A DNA stretch of 17,097 bases from an uncultured Rickettsiales bacterium (GCA_951801155.1 CATOLK010000007.1:1-17097), one strand, 5' to 3'. Shown: positions 6,832-15,375, counted from the stretch's first letter. Notes: generated from the letters alone by a model not told the origin. Numbers and translations are program-made.

Positions 6832-7809
6832 TGATTCTCTATTAAATAATTCATCAAAAATCTCATTAAATTCAGCTTTTTCATATATAAATTTATATAA
6901 ATTTTTACATATTGGAGCGTAAATATTTTTTTCCAATATAAATTTATAAATAGCCTCCAAAGTATAATAACCTTCTGCTAATTTATCAAAACCAATACCT
7001 TTTACTAAGTTCTCTCCAAATTGTCTATTATGACTATTTTTTGAAAATAAAGTCGCTTCATAATCACCAAGATGAGCTAAACCGTATGCACTTTTTTTAT
7101 TTCCTCCAAAATTTTCTATAATTCTTCCGACTTCTAAAGGTGCCCTTGTCATTAAAGCTCCTTTTAATCCATACCAATTTAATCCATCAAGAATACCTGC
7201 AACTATTCCTATTACATTTTTTAATGCCGCACCAATTTCATTACCAATGATATCATCCCCATAATAAACTCGCATCAAATTACTATTCAAAAAATTTGCT
7301 ACTTCTTTTTTTACGTTTTCATCTGTAGAATCAACAACTGCACAACTTGGTATATTATTAATATAATCTTGTACATGACCAGGACCTAATAATACACAGA
7401 CTTTTATATTTTGTTTTATTTCTTCAAACATTATTTCACTTAATCTTTTACACGTATTTATTTCAAGACCTTTCATAGCTAAAATAAATATTTTCCCTTC
7501 AAGATTATAATTGTTTAATTCTTTTGCTAAAGCTCTCAAATTTTGACAACCTATTGATATAAAAATTAAATTATTCAATAAAATTTCTTCAATTTTGCTA
7601 GTTAAACTTATATTATCTAATAAAGCCAAATATTCATTTCTTCTATTTTTTTCTAAATTTTTATAAGTTTCACTATTTTCTCTTCCATATAATAATACAT
7701 TTTCTGTACAATATTTTGCAGTATAATAGCTCAAAAAACTACCCCATCTACCACATCCTATAACTGATACATTTTTATACATATTTGGTATTGTCTTAAA
7801 TTTTTTCAT
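6811..7809 (-). CDS. gpsA: Glycerol-3-phosphate dehydrogenase [NAD(P)+]
   Basis: Makes sn-glycerol 3-phosphate from dihydroxyacetone phosphate, supplying the backbone of phospholipids. 332 residues, normal length. The N-terminal Rossmann motif is GCGRWGSFLSYY (near 18-29). The catalytic region EIGAALKNVIGIVAGILDG (about 190-208) contains the conserved lysine. The substrate-binding region GLAHLGDYEATLFSKNSHNRQFG (about 242-264) keeps the Asn-Arg-x-Phe-Gly of the family. Asp-Tyr-Glu-Ala replaces the more common hydrophobic run after LGD, a mild divergence. No Shine-Dalgarno sequence precedes the ATG and I could not fix the promoter; TTGACT lies near 7841-7846 without a well-spaced -10. It probably stands alone, convergent with smpB. 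Confidence 0.95.
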   Translation of the reverse strand: MKKFKTIPNMYKNVSVIGCGRWGSFLSYYTAKYCTENVLLYGRENSETYKNLEKNRRNEYLALLDNISLTSKIEEILLNNLIFISIGCQNLRALAKELNNYNLEGKIFILAMKGLEINTCKRLSEIMFEEIKQNIKVCVLLGPGHVQDYINNIPSCAVVDSTDENVKKEVANFLNSNLMRVYYGDDIIGNEIGAALKNVIGIVAGILDGLNWYGLKGALMTRAPLEVGRIIENFGGNKKSAYGLAHLGDYEATLFSKNSHNRQFGENLVKGIGFDKLAEGYYTLEAIYKFILEKNIYAPICKNLYKFIYEKAEFNEIFDELFNRESKREFDL

Positions 7810-7893
7810 AATATATAATAAAAATTTTATATTTAAAGTTAGTCAAGAAAATAACTCTTCTTAAAATTATTAATAATAAAATAAGTTAATATA

Positions 7894-8748
7894 TTATTTT
7901 TTCTTTCCAATATTATTTTTAATAATTTCAATCCATCTATCCAAAACTGACTTTAGGAACCTATTAAATTTTTCAATGTTATCCAAAGTTTTATCCAAAA
8001 CATAAACAAAATCCTTTTTTTCTGAAAAATCTTTTTTTTCGTTCATTAACAAATCGATAGAATTCTTCTTTTTTATATCTACTACTCTAGTACCGCTTAT
8101 AACATCACTTAATATTAACCTTTTTGTGTTTAAATAATAAAATCCATACCAAAATAATATAAAAAATACAGCAGCTAAAATAGCAGTAAAAGGATTTGAT
8201 ATTGCTACAATTTTTGTAATAATATAAGAAATTTTATTACCTTTAGTTGGCACATAAAGATGAAAATTTATTAAATATAAAACAGTAAAAGAGCTTAAAG
8301 CAAACACTGTCACAAAAGGTAAAGGAACTAAAATAGCTTTTAAAAATACTTTTAAAATATTAGGTTTTTTATCATCTTTTATGTTAAATAATTTTAGTGA
8401 TAACAATCTTTGTCCAAAAGTAGAACCCAAAAAAGCATAACATAAAAAATTATATAAAGCACCAGTAAAAAAAACAATAAATAAAAAATTAATAAAATAT
8501 TTAAAAACACCACTTTCTGCGAAATATCTAATATGATAATCTTTTAATTCAAAAAATCCAATATCATTACCAAATAAATTTTTAAAATTAGACATAAAGT
8601 GTCTATATTCATCAATTTTTTTTGATGAAAAAATAAATGTCTGCACAAATAACATTCTAAAAAAATTTGAAAAAAATATATCTACAGTAAAGCCCCATAA
8701 TCTTTTTGTAGATGTGGCATTTATATTTATTAATTTAGTTTTTTCCAT
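7894..8748 (-). CDS. RDD-family membrane protein
   Basis: A predicted inner-membrane protein of the RDD family; the function is unknown, and some family members have been linked to ion transport. 284 residues with about four hydrophobic segments: 18-41, 84-107, 137-162 and 178-206. Family marks are the N-terminal R16-LWGFTVD, the signature GSTFGQRLLSLKL at 108-120, and SDVISGTRVV at 214-223. A charged Lys/Asp-rich cytoplasmic-type tail of about 60 residues follows. AGGAGG at 8757-8762, eight bases before the ATG, is the strongest ribosome site in the window and overlaps no coding sequence. It begins 18 bp after the infB stop and is therefore almost certainly the last gene of the nusA-infB operon. 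Confidence 0.88.
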   Translation of the reverse strand: MEKTKLININATSTKRLWGFTVDIFFSNFFRMLFVQTFIFSSKKIDEYRHFMSNFKNLFGNDIGFFELKDYHIRYFAESGVFKYFINFLFIVFFTGALYNFLCYAFLGSTFGQRLLSLKLFNIKDDKKPNILKVFLKAILVPLPFVTVFALSSFTVLYLINFHLYVPTKGNKISYIITKIVAISNPFTAILAAVFFILFWYGFYYLNTKRLILSDVISGTRVVDIKKKNSIDLLMNEKKDFSEKKDFVYVLDKTLDNIEKFNRFLKSVLDRWIEIIKNNIGKKK

Positions 8749-8766
8749 TTTGTAATCCTCCTATTT

Positions 8767-11358
8767 TTATAAAGTTCTTTTTTCTTCAATAATATCATAG
8801 CATTCTATGATGTCTCTTTCTTTTATATCATCATAATTTTCCAAAGAAATACCACATTCATAGTTTGCCTTAACCTCTTTAACATCATCTTTAAATCTTT
8901 TTAAAGTTTTTATTTTTGTATTGAATATAACAATACCATCTCTTATTAATCTAGCACTAGAATTTCTTCTTATTTCGCCATCTAAAACATAACATCCAGC
9001 AACAGTACCAATACCAGATATTTTTATAATATTTCTTATTTCTGCTTGCCCTGTTACTTTTTCTTTTTCTACAGGCTTCAACAATCCAGACATTATAGTT
9101 TTTACATCATCTACAATATTATATATTATAGAATAATAACTAATTTTAATATCTTTTTCTTTTGCTAAATCTTTAACATTATTAGATCCTCTAACATTAA
9201 ATCCAATTATTATAGCATTTGAAGCAGAAGCTAAATTTACATCAGTTTCTGTTATAGAACCAACAGCCGAATGTATAATATTTACATTTACTTCTTCATT
9301 ATCATTTAATTTTAATAAACTTCCTGCTATAGCTTCAACAGAACCACTAACATCGCATTTTAATATTATAGACAATTGTTTTTTATTACTACCTTTTACC
9401 TGTTGTAGTAAACTTTCACTATTTTTACTTCTTTTTGCCTCTTTTGCCTCTCTTAATTTTCTTTCTCTATAAGACACTATATCTCTTGCTTCTTTATCAA
9501 TAGATACTACATTAAATATTTCACCGGCACCAGGACTATTATCAAAGCCTAAAATTTCCACTGCCACAGATGGTCCAACTTTATCTTGATTTTTTCTTTT
9601 ACTATCAACCATCTTTTTAACTTTTCCATAACTAGTGCCAGCTAAAATTATATCCCCAACCTTTAAAATACCAGCTTGAACTAATACAGTTGCCACTACA
9701 CCCTGTTTTTGATCAACTTTACTTTCAATTACAACGCCTCTGGCTTTACAATCTATTGGAGCTTTTAAATCTAAAATTTCAGCTTGCAATAAAATTGCAT
9801 CTAAAAGTTTATCAAGATTTAAGTGATTTTTAGCGGAAACATTTACAAACATTACATCACCACCAAATTCTTCAGCAACCACATCGTAGTTTAGTAATTC
9901 CTGCTTAACTCTTTCTGGATCTGCGTGTTCCTTATCTATTTTATTAACTGCAACTATCATAGGAACTTTTGCGGCCTTAGTATGATTTATAGCTTCTACC
10001 GTTTGATCTTTTACACCATCATCAGCAGCAACTACAAGAACAACTATATCTGTAATATTTGCACCTCTAATTCTCATTTCAGTAAATGCCTCATGTCCTG
10101 GAGTATCAATAAATGTAATAAACTTACCATCTCCACAATCTACTTTTGAAGCACCTATATGTTGTGTAATACCACCAGATTCGCTTTCAACAACCTTTGT
10201 AGTTCTTAGAGCATCTAAAAGTGAAGTTTTTCCGTGATCAACGTGTCCCATAACTGTAACAACCGGACTTCTTTCAACGAATTCCTTACCTTCATCGTTA
10301 TTAAGAATACTTTCTATATCTGAATCAGAAACCCTATTTGGAGTATGTCCAAATTCTATAACAACCAATTCTGCCGTATCTGCATCTACTATTTGATTTA
10401 CAGTGGCTTTTATCCCCATAGTAAACAATTTTTTGATTATATCAGCTCTCTTTTCATTCATTCTATCAGCCAAATCACTAATAGATATAAAGTCAGGAAT
10501 ATTTACAGTTTTAAAAATTTTTTGTTGGAAATGCTGATTATTTTCATCATTTTTTTTATTTTTTCTTTTATTTTTATAAAAATGTCTTAAATCATCATTT
10601 CCATCATCATCGTTAAAAATAAAAGTATGAATATTTTTAGAATATTTTTCACTTTTATCTTTTGTTATTTTTTTATTAATTTTTTCAGTATTATTTCCAT
10701 CGTCATAATCGCTATTTTTACTTTTAACTTTATTATCTTTATAAATTTTAGCATTTTGTTGAGTAGTAATATCAGCTTGAGCTTTTGCTATGCTGTTTAA
10801 GTTATTATCCTCAATATTTTTACCATTTTTATTTTTGTTGTTTTTGTCTTCATTCCTATAACCTCTATTATCACCTTTTTTTTCATCTTTTCCATCATCT
10901 TTATCATCTTCTTTTTTATCATTCTTATTAAATTTCTTAAAATCTTTCTTATTTTTATCATTAAATTTATTTTTTTTAAAGTTTTTATCATTATCTTTTT
11001 GATTTTTATTTTCATATTTTTCTCTATTCTTCTCAAAATCTTTATTTTCACCCGAAGAAGAATTATTATTTACTGTATTTTTTTGATCAACTTTAATATT
11101 GTCTATATTATTAGTACATTCAACATTATTTTTCTGTTTATCATTATCTACTTCTTTTACCAAATTATCATTTTTTTCAAAATTTGGTTTTGGACGATTT
11201 TTTTGCTTATTTTCTAAACTTTTCTTTGCTTGTGCTTCTTTAAGGAGTCTTTGTCGTTCTGCTATTTGTGCTTTAGTATCATTAGTATAACTTGTAGCAT
11301 CATTATCTTTTTTAGTCTTCTTAAAATTTAAAGTTAAAATACCTCTATCCCTTTGCAT
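8767..11358 (-). CDS. infB: Translation initiation factor IF-2
   Basis: A GTPase that places fMet-tRNA on the small ribosomal subunit. 863 residues. About the first 270 form a low-complexity region of Lys, Asn and Asp with short Lys-Asn-Asp runs, typical in position but extreme in composition. A folded IF2 N-domain follows (VNIPDFISISDLADRM, about 285-345). The G domain holds GHVDHGKT near 370, GGITQHIG, DTPGH near 417, NKID near 468 and SAK near 504. Domains II, III and C2 are complete to the end (KVTGQAEIR, SGIGTVAGCYVLDG, ECGISLENYDDIKERDIIE). AAGG at 11367-11370, eight bases upstream, supports the start. It lies 36 bp downstream of nusA. Confidence 0.97.
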   Translation of the reverse strand: MQRDRGILTLNFKKTKKDNDATSYTNDTKAQIAERQRLLKEAQAKKSLENKQKNRPKPNFEKNDNLVKEVDNDKQKNNVECTNNIDNIKVDQKNTVNNNSSSGENKDFEKNREKYENKNQKDNDKNFKKNKFNDKNKKDFKKFNKNDKKEDDKDDGKDEKKGDNRGYRNEDKNNKNKNGKNIEDNNLNSIAKAQADITTQQNAKIYKDNKVKSKNSDYDDGNNTEKINKKITKDKSEKYSKNIHTFIFNDDDGNDDLRHFYKNKRKNKKNDENNQHFQQKIFKTVNIPDFISISDLADRMNEKRADIIKKLFTMGIKATVNQIVDADTAELVVIEFGHTPNRVSDSDIESILNNDEGKEFVERSPVVTVMGHVDHGKTSLLDALRTTKVVESESGGITQHIGASKVDCGDGKFITFIDTPGHEAFTEMRIRGANITDIVVLVVAADDGVKDQTVEAINHTKAAKVPMIVAVNKIDKEHADPERVKQELLNYDVVAEEFGGDVMFVNVSAKNHLNLDKLLDAILLQAEILDLKAPIDCKARGVVIESKVDQKQGVVATVLVQAGILKVGDIILAGTSYGKVKKMVDSKRKNQDKVGPSVAVEILGFDNSPGAGEIFNVVSIDKEARDIVSYRERKLREAKEAKRSKNSESLLQQVKGSNKKQLSIILKCDVSGSVEAIAGSLLKLNDNEEVNVNIIHSAVGSITETDVNLASASNAIIIGFNVRGSNNVKDLAKEKDIKISYYSIIYNIVDDVKTIMSGLLKPVEKEKVTGQAEIRNIIKISGIGTVAGCYVLDGEIRRNSSARLIRDGIVIFNTKIKTLKRFKDDVKEVKANYECGISLENYDDIKERDIIECYDIIEEKRTL

Positions 11359-11394
11359 ATGTAAAACCTTTTATTTATAAAATTAAAATCTTGC

Positions 11395-12756
11395 TTATTT
11401 CTCTTCATTATTTTCTTCTATAGATTCTTCTTCATTTTCCTCTTCTTCATATTCACCATCTTCTTCTAAATATTCTATAGCTCTATTTTTAATTTCTGCT
11501 GCTATATCTTCATCAAAACCTTCTATTTTTTCTAAGTCCTCAATATCAGCTCCAGCAATTTCTTCTATACTTCCATAACCATCAACCACTAATAATTGAG
11601 CTATTACTTCTTCCACATCTAAAGCTTCCATAAATAATTTTGTATTATCATTAAATTCTGCAGTTCTCTTTTCTTTTTCTTCTTCTTCTGTCATGATATT
11701 TATTCTTCCACCTATAATTTTTGAAGCAAGCCTTATATTTTGACCATTTCTGCCAATAGCTAAACTCAATTGATCCCGCGGAACAACCGCATCAATAGCA
11801 CCTGTATTATCATTAACAACCACTTTACTTACTTTTGCAGGAGCCAATAAATTAGCTACCAATTCAGCTTTCTCTGGAGACCATTTTATTACATCGATTT
11901 TTTCACCTCTTAATTCACCAGAAACAGCTTGAATTTTCGAACCCCTAGGTCCAACGCATATTCCCACTACGTCGCTTATATTATCTCTTGAATAAACAAC
12001 AACCTTTGCTTTCGACCCTGGATCTCTAGCAACACCCTTTGCTTCTATAAGTCCATCGTACATTTCTGGAATTTCTTGCTTCATTAATTCTATCAAGAAA
12101 TTATTATCAGTTCTTGATAAATATATCTGATTATCAGTACTTTTGATAACATCAACAATATATGCTTTAATTCTATCGTTAACTTTAAAATATTCGCCTT
12201 GGATTAGATTATTTTTATCCAACAATGTTTCATAACCATCAACTTCAACCACAATATTTCTCTGACCGTTTTTCTTCACAACACCATAGACAACAGAACC
12301 AACTTTTTTAATAAATTCATTATATTCTTTTTCTTTTTCAGCTTCTCTAACTTTTTTAATTATTTCTGTTCTTGCAAATTGAACCACTAATCTACTCATA
12401 TCTATAGGAGGTAATTCAACTCTTATAGTACCACCAACCTCTACATTTTCTTGAAATTTAGCTTTTCCATCTTTTACACTTTGAACAGCATTTTTTAGAG
12501 TAGTATGTGTTTTATGATTTATATTAGCCGCTTCGCTATCGTCAACTATTTCGAATATATTATATAATTTTATTTCGCCATTTTTTTTATCTATTTCACA
12601 TTCTATATTTAAATCGTGTCCATATTTTTTTCTTGCTGCTAATTTTAAACCAGCTTCCATTGCATTTATTATACTATCTACCGGAATACCTTTGTCGCTA
12701 GCCATTCTCTCTGATACTAATAATAGTTCTCTACTACCTTTTACTATGTCATTCAT
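11395..12756 (-). CDS. nusA: Transcription termination/antitermination factor NusA
   Basis: Binds RNA polymerase and nascent RNA, modulating pausing, termination and antitermination. 453 residues. N-terminal polymerase-binding domain 1-135; S1 domain about 152-217; KH1 about 245-300 with VGPRGSKI at 268-275; KH2 about 305-355 with AIGRNGQNI at 333-341; one helix-hairpin acidic-type repeat about 373-430; then a Glu-rich tail 431-453. It is shorter than many proteobacterial NusA proteins because only one C-terminal repeat is present. A weak AGG lies at 12766-12768. It heads the nusA-infB-RDD operon; rimP, usually upstream, is absent, replaced by the divergent rpoZ. A leader hairpin at 12785-12813 may attenuate it. 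Confidence 0.96.
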   Translation of the reverse strand: MNDIVKGSRELLLVSERMASDKGIPVDSIINAMEAGLKLAARKKYGHDLNIECEIDKKNGEIKLYNIFEIVDDSEAANINHKTHTTLKNAVQSVKDGKAKFQENVEVGGTIRVELPPIDMSRLVVQFARTEIIKKVREAEKEKEYNEFIKKVGSVVYGVVKKNGQRNIVVEVDGYETLLDKNNLIQGEYFKVNDRIKAYIVDVIKSTDNQIYLSRTDNNFLIELMKQEIPEMYDGLIEAKGVARDPGSKAKVVVYSRDNISDVVGICVGPRGSKIQAVSGELRGEKIDVIKWSPEKAELVANLLAPAKVSKVVVNDNTGAIDAVVPRDQLSLAIGRNGQNIRLASKIIGGRINIMTEEEEKEKRTAEFNDNTKLFMEALDVEEVIAQLLVVDGYGSIEEIAGADIEDLEKIEGFDEDIAAEIKNRAIEYLEEDGEYEEEENEEESIEENNEEK

Positions 12757-12784
12757 TGTTTTAAACCTGTTTTTGTATTAAAAA

Positions 12785-12813
12785 TTACCTATTTAAGTCG
12801 GTTAAATAGGTAA
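12785..12813 (-). promoter_or_regulatory. Leader hairpin (possible attenuator) of nusA
   Basis: TTACCTATTTAA (12785-12796) and TTAAATAGGTAA (12802-12813) are perfect 12-bp arms around a 5-base loop. Read towards nusA, the hairpin is followed directly by TTTTT, so it has the form of an intrinsic terminator between the promoter and the ATG, 28 bases before the start. Alternatively it is an operator in the divergent promoter region. Confidence 0.65.
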
Positions 12814-12834
12814 AAAATTCTATCTCATGCGAAT

Positions 12835-12863
12835 ATGATAAGATATATATTTTTAAAAAGCAA
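12835..12863 (-). promoter_or_regulatory. Sigma70-type promoter of the nusA operon
   Basis: On the minus strand, TTGCTT (12858-12863) and TATCAT (12835-12840) are separated by 17 bases. Transcription would begin near 12828 and run through the hairpin before reaching nusA. Confidence 0.65.
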
Positions 12864-12885
12864 GAGAAAAATAATTTTAATTATA

Positions 12886-12914
12886 TTGACTTATTTAAGT
12901 ATTTATTTTAAAAT
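12886..12914 (+). promoter_or_regulatory. Sigma70-type promoter of the rpoZ-ffh operon
   Basis: TTGACT (12886-12891), a 17-base spacer and TAAAAT (12909-12914). The expected start near 12921 leaves a leader of about 23 bases. It is back to back with the nusA promoter, 22 bases between the -35 boxes. Confidence 0.75.
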
Positions 12915-12943
12915 AAGAACAAAAAACTAATTTTATTAATAAT

Positions 12944-13351
12944 ATGAGTGAAATTTCAATAGAAACATGTTTAGATTTGGTACCAAATAGGTTTAATTTA
13001 TCAATATTAGTTATGAATAGAGCAAAAGAAATATTACATGGTGCAAAATCAAAAATAGAAACAACAAAATACACAAAAAAAGCTGTAAATAAAGCTATAA
13101 AAGAAATTGAAAACAATGAAATAGATTTAGTTGAATTAAGAGAAAAAATTAAACATAGTTTATTAGTAAACAATTTATTTCTAAAAGATAATAAAAATTT
13201 TGAAGATAATAATATTGAAGATATACCTTCAAAAAATGATGATTATTTTGAAGATGATCTAGATGATCTAGATGATCTAGACGATGATTTCGAGGAAGAT
13301 ATTGATAGTGATGTTGGAGATATTGATCTTGATGGAGATGATCTAGAATAA
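12944..13351 (+). CDS. rpoZ: RNA polymerase omega subunit with acidic C-terminal tail
   Basis: Omega helps fold and stabilise the beta-prime subunit. Residues 1-75 match the family: SIETCLDLVPNRFNLSILVMNRAKEILHGAKS, then a helix with KKAVNKAIKEIE in place of the usual VALREI segment. Residues 81-135 are a tail with 28 Asp/Glu and only 3 Lys among 55 residues, including repeated Asp-Asp-Leu units. The tail is unusual for omega and recalls the acidic tail of the Firmicutes delta subunit; that likeness is compositional only. There is no Shine-Dalgarno sequence. ffh begins 36 bp downstream and is probably in the same transcript. The 135-residue length is long for omega, and the assignment rests on the N-terminal part. 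Confidence 0.88.
   Translation: MSEISIETCLDLVPNRFNLSILVMNRAKEILHGAKSKIETTKYTKKAVNKAIKEIENNEIDLVELREKIKHSLLVNNLFLKDNKNFEDNNIEDIPSKNDDYFEDDLDDLDDLDDDFEEDIDSDVGDIDLDGDDLE
13253..13279 (+). repeat. 9-bp tandem repeat in rpoZ
   Basis: GATGATCTA occurs three times in tandem, followed by a degenerate fourth unit (GACGATGAT, 13280-13288) and one more exact copy at 13337-13345. Each unit encodes Asp-Asp-Leu, so unit changes would lengthen or shorten the acidic tail in frame. Confidence 0.9.
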
Positions 13352-13387
13352 TAAATATAAAAAATAAAAAACAACTCAGTAAAAAAA

Positions 13388-14746
13388 ATGTTTGAGAATA
13401 TTACAAAAAGTTTTAATGGTATAATAGATAAAATAAGAAGTAAAAAATTTATTTCAGAAAATGACCTCGAAAATACGATGCGCGAAATAAGAATTGCATT
13501 ATTAGAGGCTGACGTTTCAATTGGAATTGTTAAAAATTTCATAAAAAATGTAAAAGGTGAAATTTTAGGACAAGAGGTTATAAAAAAAGTCGAACCAGGT
13601 CAAATGATAGTTAAAATAGTTAATGATGAATTAATTAAATTGTTTGGCGATGAAGTTGGTGATGTTAATTTTGATAGTAATAAGCCTACAATTATTATGA
13701 TGGTTGGACTTCAGGGAAGTGGAAAAACAACAACTAGTGCAAAGCTTGCTAATAGATTTAAAACAAAATTTAATAAAAAAATTTTACTTGTTTCCTTAGA
13801 TGTATATAGACCAGCAGCACAAGAACAATTAAAAACATTGGCAAAATCTATTAATGTTGATTATTTAGATGTAGAACAAAATTTAAAACCTCTTGATATT
13901 TGTCAAGAGGCTTTAAAAAGTAAAGAAAATTACGATGTAATAATTTTTGATACAGCTGGAAGATTGTTTGTTGATAATGAAATGATGGAAGAACTTGTAA
14001 ATGTAAAAAAACTTATAAGTCCACAAGAGACAATAATTGTTGCAGATTCGTTAACGGGTCAAGAGGCAGTAAATATAGCAGATGAATTTAATAAGCAAGT
14101 TGGAATAGATAGTATAATTTTAACCAAAATGGATGGTGATGGAAGAGGTGGAGCCGCTTTAAGTATGAGAATTACTACAAATTGCCCTATCAGATATATA
14201 GGAATTGGTGAGAAAATAAATGATTTAGATGTTTTTCATTCTAAAAGAGTTGTTTCAAGAATTCTAGATATGGGAGATATAGTTTCTTTTGTTGAAAAAG
14301 CTGAAGAAGTTGTAAATAAAGAAGAAGCAGAAAAATTTGAGAAAAAGTTAAGGCGTGGAAATTTTGATTTTGAAGATATGTTAAAACAAATGAAAATAAT
14401 GAAAAAATTAGGTGGAATTACAAGTATTCTTGGTTTTTTACCTGGTGCTTCAAAAATAAAAGATTTTTTGAAAGATAAAAATTTTAATGATGATAGTATG
14501 AAAAAGCAGGAGGCTATAATTTTATCTATGACTATAGAAGAAAGGCGAAATCCTGACATACTTAATTCGTCAAGAAAATTTAGAATTGCAACAGGCAGTG
14601 GTACAAAAATACAAGATGTAAATAGCTTGCTAAAAAAATTTAAAGAAATGAAAACTATAAGTAGTAAAATTGTAAATATGGATAAAAGTCAATTAAAAGA
14701 TATAATGAAATCTTTAGGTGATTTTAATGGCGATAGTTTTAATTAG
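13388..14746 (+). CDS. ffh: Signal recognition particle protein Ffh (SRP54)
   Basis: The GTPase of the signal recognition particle; it binds 4.5S RNA and signal sequences of nascent membrane proteins and docks to FtsY. 452 residues, full length. N domain about 1-100; G domain with GLQGSGKTTTSAK near 107-119, DVYRPAAQEQL near 138, DTAGR near 188, and TKMDGDGRGG near 247. The M domain is from about 320, with the RNA-binding segment SRKFRIATGSGTKIQDVNSLLKKF near 395. No Shine-Dalgarno sequence is seen before the ATG. The rpsP-rimM-trmD genes that often follow ffh elsewhere are absent; an ankyrin gene begins 14 bp after the stop. The 4.5S RNA gene is not in the window. Confidence 0.97.
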   Translation: MFENITKSFNGIIDKIRSKKFISENDLENTMREIRIALLEADVSIGIVKNFIKNVKGEILGQEVIKKVEPGQMIVKIVNDELIKLFGDEVGDVNFDSNKPTIIMMVGLQGSGKTTTSAKLANRFKTKFNKKILLVSLDVYRPAAQEQLKTLAKSINVDYLDVEQNLKPLDICQEALKSKENYDVIIFDTAGRLFVDNEMMEELVNVKKLISPQETIIVADSLTGQEAVNIADEFNKQVGIDSIILTKMDGDGRGGAALSMRITTNCPIRYIGIGEKINDLDVFHSKRVVSRILDMGDIVSFVEKAEEVVNKEEAEKFEKKLRRGNFDFEDMLKQMKIMKKLGGITSILGFLPGASKIKDFLKDKNFNDDSMKKQEAIILSMTIEERRNPDILNSSRKFRIATGSGTKIQDVNSLLKKFKEMKTISSKIVNMDKSQLKDIMKSLGDFNGDSFN

Positions 14747-14760
14747 AGCGGTAAAATATT

Positions 14761-15375
14761 ATGGTAGAGGAAGTACAAATTTTTGAAAATACAGACGAAG
14801 GAACAACAGAGAATATCTCTAATGATATTAAGGAAGAAGATATTATAGTTGGAGAAATTATAGATAATAATTGGTTTTTAAGTGCTATAAAAGGAGATAT
14901 CAATTATTTAAAAAATAATGCAAAAAATAACGCTGGAAAAATTGGAGAAAATAATTGTACTGCCTTAATGTATTGTGCCAATGGTGGCCATACTGATTGT
15001 GTGAGGTTTTTAGTTAATAACTGCAAAGACGAACTGAAAAAACAAGACGCAAATGGAAATACAGCATTAATTTATGCTGCAAAAGCTGGTTACGCTGATA
15101 TTGTAAAAATCCTTGTGGTTTTAGAAGGAGGTATTAAAAACAATGATGGAAAAAGTGCCTATTACTATGCAAAAGAAAATAATGACGAAAAATGTATGAA
15201 AATTTTGCAAGATACTATATCTGAAGAAAATAAAGAAGAAAAAGAAAAACAAAACAATACAAAATTGGATAATAAAAAATTAAAAACTAAATTAGAACAA
15301 ATGCAAAAAGCTAGCGAAGAAATGGAGAGAGAATTGGAAAACGCAAAATCTGCTTCAACCGGTAGAGGAATATAA
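14761..15375 (+). CDS. Small ankyrin-repeat protein, 204 residues
   Basis: An acidic N-terminus (1-35) is followed by about three ankyrin repeats at 37-150: NNWFLSAIKGDINYLKNNA, then CTALMYCANGGHTDCVRFLV, then GNTALIYAAKAGYADIVKIL with a final degenerate unit (GKSAYYYAKENNDEKCMKIL). Residues about 155-200 are a Lys/Glu-rich coiled coil. There is no signal peptide or membrane segment. The start is 14 bp after ffh with no clear Shine-Dalgarno sequence, so translation may depend on coupling to ffh. Ankyrin repeats bind proteins; whether this one acts on host targets, on the SRP or on something else cannot be read from the sequence. Domain order (ankyrin then coiled coil) resembles the larger protein at the left edge, but no long identical stretch is evident. 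Confidence 0.9.
   Translation: MVEEVQIFENTDEGTTENISNDIKEEDIIVGEIIDNNWFLSAIKGDINYLKNNAKNNAGKIGENNCTALMYCANGGHTDCVRFLVNNCKDELKKQDANGNTALIYAAKAGYADIVKILVVLEGGIKNNDGKSAYYYAKENNDEKCMKILQDTISEENKEEKEKQNNTKLDNKKLKTKLEQMQKASEEMERELENAKSASTGRGI

Noticed and set aside
10797..11051. 84-codon Lys/Ile-rich frame inside infB
   Set aside because: It is a frame-shifted reading of the low-complexity Lys/Asn region of infB, not a separate gene.
13243..13542. Ser/Arg-rich open frame opposite rpoZ and ffh
   Set aside because: The Ser/Arg repeats are the reverse complement of the GATGATCTA units in rpoZ; it crosses two well-supported genes.
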